Shown: positions 59,300-64,000 of the stretch, one piece after another
Position numbering within the stretch: position 1 is the stretch's first letter
Layout: each line of letters opens with the position of its first letter
NCBI RefSeq assembly: GCF_001653235.2
Contig: NC_035791.1
Location: 3,534,001 to 3,598,000 of the forward strand
Length of the DNA stretch: 64,000 nt
Direction: 5' to 3'
DNA from: Pochonia chlamydosporia 170
Taxonomy: Eukaryota; Ascomycota; Sordariomycetes; Hypocreales; Clavicipitaceae
Notes under the pieces: model-generated
Databases searched by the model: none
What the model was told of the DNA's origin: nothing
Seen by the model: only the letters and a program-made list of their open reading frames with translations
Position numbers and translations under genes: made by a program

Positions 59300-60386
59300 A
59301 TGCTGCAAAAATTGACCAGAGAATTCGCCAACCATGGCATGCCCATCTGCTGCGACATCTACACCGACGACGACTATCCCACCGACACACCTGTCGTCTT
59401 GTACTTCCACGCAGGAGGACTAGTTGGCTGGGGACGAAGCGCAGTGCCCCCATGGCTCGTTCAAGTAATCTCTCACTATTCACACTTCTCACACATACAC
59501 TAACTCCCGTCCATAGACCTGCTGGCAGCGTAAATGGCCTCTCATAAGCGCAAGCTACCGCCTCATGCCGCAGACCACCTCCAAAGGTCTCATGGAAGAC
59601 ATCACCGCCGCCTATGAATTCGCCCAAAACTGGCAAGCAGACGGGAAGAAACGCCGCGTCATTGCCGCCGGCAGCAGTGGCGGCAAGTACTTCACCCAAA
59701 AAGACTCAACTTTTAAAATCTAATTGTAATCAGGCTTCTTCCCCTGCGCGATGCTCGCGCACCACAACCCCGTCAAGCCGCTCGCCCTCCTCTCCGCCCA
59801 GGGCATCAACTCCTTCCGCCACAAGTTCTTCAACTCATCCACCATGCTTACACCGGAGCCCATACCCGAGTCTGTCATGGCGCCCATCATTGCAGGACCG
59901 ATTGTCGTGGGGGAGACTCCCGCTGGCGATCCCTCTGCCTTTGATGTGAATAAGCTGAGGGCGGATGGATCTAGAAACCCGGATTACAAGGCCCCGCCTC
60001 GTGTGGAATCCGATGATAATGATCCTGATAATCTGAGGGGCATGCTGTACGACTACTACATCTACAGGAATGAATGGGTTGACCTGCTGGGTGATATTGA
60101 CCCGGGGTATGCGTGGGCCAAGGACGGCACAGATGAGGCGAAGGCTCGGCTGGATAACTGGCCGCCTACTGTGATTTTCCATGGGAATGCTGATCCTGAT
60201 GTTGAGTTGGGGGTGAGTGAGGAGATGAGAGATTACCTTGGTGAGAACAAGGTGACGCTGTTGGTTGCAGATGGTATGCATCATCTGTATGAACTGACCA
60301 AGTTTATCGAGGAGGATTCCCCAGGCATGGATACCGTCAGGGAAGTCGTGAAGCGACTTGATGAAATTGTCCTTCAGCAGTCCTAG
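59300..60386 (+). CDS. Alpha/beta hydrolase (HSL/esterase type)
   Basis: Exons 59300-59464, 59517-59682 and 59734-60386 give 327 aa. The oxyanion-hole motif is HAGG (LYFHAGGLVGWG), the nucleophile elbow is GSSGG (VIAAGSSGGFFPCAML; catalytic Ser), the likely acid lies in VIFHGNADPDVELG and the catalytic His in DGMHHLYEL. No signal peptide, so probably cytosolic. The second intron is GC-AG with the ideal donor GCAAGT (59683); the nearby GTACTT gives the wrong phase and would destroy the elbow. Substrate unknown; this fold serves carboxylesterases and some secondary-metabolite enzymes. It converges with the acetyltransferase, with stops 27 bp apart. Confidence 0.87.
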
Positions 60387-60413
60387 TTTCTATCTCTATA
60401 AAACATAACGCTC

Positions 60414-61049
60414 TTAGTCGCTTTGTAAATCACTCCTCAACACCGCAAACATAGTCTCATCCTCCAAAACACCATTCTTCTCCGCCATCCCCCTCCGTAC
60501 GCCCTCACACCTAAATCCCGCCTTCCTCAACACCCTATCACTCCCGACATTTCTCGAAAATATAGAAGCATCAAGCCTATTCAGCTGTGGAAACGTAGCG
60601 AATATCCACCTCGTAAACGCAGTCACCGCTTCTGTCGCGTACCCCTTCCCCCAAGTCTGCGGCGCGAACCAATATCCAATCTCCCACGTGCGGTAGTTGA
60701 CATCATCGCCGGGGTGTACTCCCATCCCACCTATGAAGACTGGCTCTGATGAAGGATTTTCCGGTGTGTCAGGCTTGAGAAACACAGCAACGTGTGTGGG
60801 GTATCGGTTTTCGACGACGGTGTTGCGACGGGATACAAAGGCTTCTGCTTCTTGGATGGTGTATGGATGAGGGAGTCGGTCACGGAGATTGAGGGCTATG
60901 GATTCGTGGTTTGCGGCGGGAGGGATGGAGGGTGCGTCGGCGAGCGTGAAGCGTCGACAGGTGAGACGGGTTGTTTGGAAGAGGTGTTCGCCTGGTTCGC
61001 CTGTGAGGGGGATGGATGTTGCAAGGGTTCTGCTGGTTGGGATGTACAT
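60414..61049 (-). CDS. GNAT-family N-acetyltransferase
   Basis: A single exon encodes 211 aa from the first true ATG at 61049 (MYIPTSRTLAT, in an ACC-ATG context); the frame is open further upstream but without ATG. RimJ/RimL-type features: TTRLTCRRFTLADAPSI at the start, YRTWEIGYWFAPQTWGKGYA with the acetyl-CoA binding QxxGxG/A-type loop (QTWGKGYATEA), and NVGSDRVLRKAGFRCEGVRRG near the end. It probably acetylates amino groups of a protein or small molecule; substrate unknown. Confidence 0.88.
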   Translation of the reverse strand: MYIPTSRTLATSIPLTGEPGEHLFQTTRLTCRRFTLADAPSIPPAANHESIALNLRDRLPHPYTIQEAEAFVSRRNTVVENRYPTHVAVFLKPDTPENPSSEPVFIGGMGVHPGDDVNYRTWEIGYWFAPQTWGKGYATEAVTAFTRWIFATFPQLNRLDASIFSRNVGSDRVLRKAGFRCEGVRRGMAEKNGVLEDETMFAVLRSDLQSD

Positions 61050-61450
61050 GGTGGAAGCTGCCTGGGGGGGCAATTGTTTGTTGTGAGTGATGGTTGAAAA
61101 GACATTTGAAGCATAGAATTGGGTGGACTTATATACACGATGTGAGTTGAGTCACCAAGTGTGTCAGTGGGCTGTGAACGCCAACCTTCCTATTCGAGTG
61201 TCAAGGCATTCAGCCGTCATTGTGACTGGATCATCAACCCTCATCTTCACGGTGCGTCTATCCGTGGCCGTTTGATCCCTCGAAACAGCAGCTCTACTCA
61301 AGCAACAGTATCCTCCAAGATCAACGCCAAATAGAAAAGCAAAATAAGATAGATATGTATTTTGCTTTTCTATGTCTGCATCAGCAAAAAAGGAAAAAAA
61401 AAAAAAAAAAGATCCCACCGAACCCCATCTCAATCATGTTTTATAGGAAA
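61050..61450. other. Spacer GNAT/tRNA-Lys
   Basis: Includes a run of 17 A residues at 61394-61410 (poly-T on the tRNA strand), a possible back-up pol III terminator. No gene seen. Confidence 0.55.
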
Positions 61451-61451
61451 A
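61448..61451 (-). terminator. Pol III terminator at the tRNA-Lys 3' end
   Basis: TTTT on the minus strand directly after the acceptor stem; the first T also serves as discriminator. A 17-T run follows 40 bp further on. Confidence 0.6.
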
Positions 61452-61535
61452 GCCCGATGCGGGGGTCGAACCCGCAACCTTGAGATTTCGTGTACTCGTA
61501 AGAGTCTCACGCTCTACCGATTGAGCTAACCGGGC
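61451..61535 (-). tRNA. tRNA-Lys (CTT) with 12-nt intron
   Basis: Acceptor stem GCCCGGT pairs with ATCGGGC; the D arm has AGCTCAATCGGTAGAGC; the anticodon stem TGAGA/TCTCA surrounds C-T-CTT-A, followed by a 12-nt intron (about CGAGTACACGAA) after position 37; the T arm has GGTTCGACCCC. Removing the intron gives a normal 7-nt loop with anticodon CTT. Intron position is canonical for eukaryotic nuclear tRNAs. Confidence 0.93.
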
Positions 61536-62229
61536 GAATTCGAACAGGGTGGGAAACCCGTGCTCGGAGTTGTCCGGCTGGATTGTTGGAAGGCTGCCGA
61601 GCATAATCGACTTATAAAGGTTCCAGTCATTGAACTGTAAAGAAAAATTTGCTGTGAAAAAGTAAAGTTGTGGTTCACTGCCGAGTGCATGTGGGCTTTT
61701 TTGTGGGGAGGTTTCACTGGACCCTGGCTGCATGATCAATTGATGCAGTGCGACAGCGACAGGGGCGGGCCGTGCAGCTCGGGAAAAAGAAAATGGGACT
61801 TGATGCATTGACTGGCATTGACGGGCATTGGAGGGCATTGGATTGGTTGCGCTGCGTGGTACAGTCATCCGGTTTCGGGGTTGTGACTGCACGAGGCGGA
61901 TTTGAGTAATTGCAATTGAGATTCATCACGATAGTATTTTGCACACTCGCTTCATTTTAGAACAGTTCTACGGTCACGTACATTCCGTAGAGTGCCTGCC
62001 AGAGTGGATGAATCTTGTGCATCTGACCCGCCGACTCGGATATGTCACATCCACACACAACTCGCCGTGACTTCTGAACTAGTCATTCAGACATCAATTC
62101 GTTGCTTTGCTATGCTACGCCATGCAATATCCAAAACACCAACTTCTACAACATACATCTTTGGTATCTGAAAATGAATGCGCCGTTCCATCTAGAACAC
62201 AGTATACTCTCAAGCTCTCCCAAACAAAC
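61536..62229. other. Spacer tRNA-Lys/SulP permease
   Basis: No gene, repeat or further RNA seen. GGGCATTGGAGGGCATTGG-type short direct repeats occur at about 61821-61839. Confidence 0.5.
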
Positions 62230-64000
62230 TTAACCACTGCCACCGCTGTCAAGACCAATGCTCTCCTCATACTCTGTCCACCGCAGCGCTTCTTCCACAT
62301 CATTCACAAAGTGTGTTGCGCCTCCGCTTAATGCCACAATGCCGCTTCGCTCCATCAGCACCCACACAGGGTGATCTCTTCGTGAAGGGCCTCGCGAGAA
62401 GAAGATTCGAACACCACGGTCTTTGTAGCTACGCACGATTTCTTCCAGGACCTGCGTGCCGGAGCCGTCCATCGACGTCACGCCGTGAATGTCAAAGATA
62501 ATGTTTCGGTTCGACTCTTGGCTCCGAAGGCGAGGTAGGGCGGGGTGTGCTGCCGATGTTCCATACAACTCCAGCCGCCGCAATCGTGCTTTTAGTTCTC
62601 CAGTGTTGGCAAAGGTAAGAGGCTCCGGAATTTTAACAATCAGGCACCCTTCAATGAATTCTAGACTCGACTCCCCCGACTCAGCATTTTCGAATCGGTT
62701 CGTCCCCGGAATGCGACCTAAAATCTGAATTCTAGGGCGCGTGCTGTGCTTGATGACGAGAAGCATGGAGATGCCAACCCCCAGTGCCATGCCGAGCGTC
62801 AAAGAGTAGAAAATTGTGGCCAAGAAGATGACGGCCATGAGACCAAGTTCGGTCCAACCCCGAATTGTGATGAAAAACGCAATGTCGTGTGGCGCTTCCT
62901 CTATCAGCGAATAAGCCACGACGGAAATCATGGAACAGAGGACAGGTTTCTGCGACACGTTAGCCATGCAAAGTCGATTGACTCTTGTACATCCCAACTT
63001 ACAGGCAAAAAGTAAAAATACGGCAGCAAGAACAATATGGACAAGAGCGATATCAGACTCAGCACAATCGAGCTCACTGGACTCTTGCCACCAGTCGTCT
63101 TGTTGACCTTGCTTCTACCGTAACCTCCAAAGGCGGGTAAGCTCATAAAACACGCGCCTACGAGGTTGGCTGTGCCGAGTGCAATCATTTCACGGTTCGC
63201 ACTCAATTCGATACCCTGAATGGCGTCGTTACCGCCTAGGCTCTTTGCAGCGACAGAGGACTCGAAAAACCCGAGTAACGCAATGAGAAAGCTTGTCGAC
63301 ATGGCACTGCGAATGTGCTTCATGTGAGCTAAGCTAAATGGCCATCTAAATGTGAAGAGGCCGCCCGTGGCCGCCTTAACGCTGCCGAGGACCTCAACGC
63401 CTTGCTTGTCCCAGCGGAAATGCCAGCATAGAATGGCAGAAACGACAACTACCAAGAAACGGTCCGGAACAAATACGACAGAAGGGAATTTCGGCTCAAG
63501 TCGCTTTTTCAGCTCACTACGCCAAGTTAACAAACTGCCACACCGGACAGCAAAATATAGACAGCGTAGACTTACCGGCCAATCATGATGACCAGGAAAC
63601 TGATGCCAGCAACGGCAAATGTCAAGTGGTGGACTTCGCCGACATTTTCCACGATGAAAGCAATCTTTTCAACCGTGCTGCCATGGCTTGCCCCTTCCCG
63701 GCTCGCAAGTTCACTCAAGCCCAGTTCCGGAATCAACTGGTCCACGGCAATGACGAAACCGATGGCGCTGATAAACCCCCTCAGGAACGGACGGCTCAAC
63801 ACGCTGTCCAAGAAACCCAACCGTGCTATTCCTGCAATCAAGACGGTCGCTCCGGCCATACCAGCCACAACACCACATATCTGCGCATGAAGGAGGTCGT
63901 TATCCTCACTCGAATTACCGCTGTCCACGCTTTGCTGTACCACTGTGCCCACTAACAGAGACCCGGCAGCCTCAGGACCAACAACCATTTGTGACGACGA
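62230..64000 (-). CDS. SulP/SLC26 sulfate-type permease with STAS domain, 5' part missing
   Basis: Plasma-membrane anion (sulfate-type) transporter. Exons inside the window: 64000-63576, 63516-63003 and 62949-62230; the frame is open at the right edge (SSSQMVVGPEAAGSLLVGT), so the N-terminus lies beyond it. The visible part has several transmembrane segments, including LVAALGT-like SulP helices (FLIALLGFFESSVAAKSLGG; ELSANREMIALGTANLVGA) and the second half FYSLTLGMALGVGISMLLV. The C-terminal STAS domain follows (GCLIVKIPEPLTFANTGELK; NIIFDIHGVTSMDGSGTQVL; GVRIFFSRGP). Donors are GTAAGT in both introns. Family is sure; substrate (sulfate, molybdate, other) cannot be decided. Confidence 0.92.

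Overview
The window is eukaryotic DNA from a filamentous ascomycete. The spliced genes match Pezizomycotina families, introns are short (about 45-150 bp) with GTAWGT-type donors, CTAAC-like branch sites and YAG acceptors, and CFEM, HET-domain, Zn2Cys6 and GH47/GH5 genes are present. The gene set suggests Sordariomycetes, probably Hypocreales; I cannot name the species. Exon coordinates come from reading splice sites and keeping the reading frame across each junction.

Left part (1-26.7 kb) is mostly conserved housekeeping: aminodeoxychorismate lyase (edge-truncated), TOM70, an Sso1-type syntaxin, a short-chain dehydrogenase, a decayed coding remnant, the mitochondrial phosphate carrier MIR1, a small CFEM protein, IMP4 and UPF1 (divergent pair), a GH47 alpha-mannosidase, a membrane-anchored J-protein and mitochondrial porin. 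TOM70, MIR1 and porin are all mitochondrial membrane proteins.

Middle part (28.5-49 kb) mixes core and accessory genes: a Zn2Cys6 regulator, a 1164-residue protein with a C-terminal nucleoside-phosphorylase-like domain (NLR-like but with no NTPase domain), asparagine synthetase, UBC9, PEX19, an unknown Ser/Pro-rich protein, an MCP2-like ABC1 kinase and an MFS transporter. The last two lie between two perfect 89-bp inverted repeats at 43731-43819 and 49079-49167.

Right part (49-64 kb) is accessory-rich: an intact HET-domain gene, tRNA-Val(AAC), a small secreted Cys-rich protein, a broken HET-like fragment, a GH5 beta-1,6-glucanase, an F-box-like/ankyrin protein, an alpha/beta hydrolase, a GNAT acetyltransferase, tRNA-Lys(CTT) with an intron, and a SulP permease cut by the right edge. 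The PNP-domain gene, HET gene, HET remnant and ankyrin gene within 27 kb give the region an allorecognition/innate-immunity flavour. That is inference from domain content. No CRISPR array, rRNA gene or complete transposon was seen.
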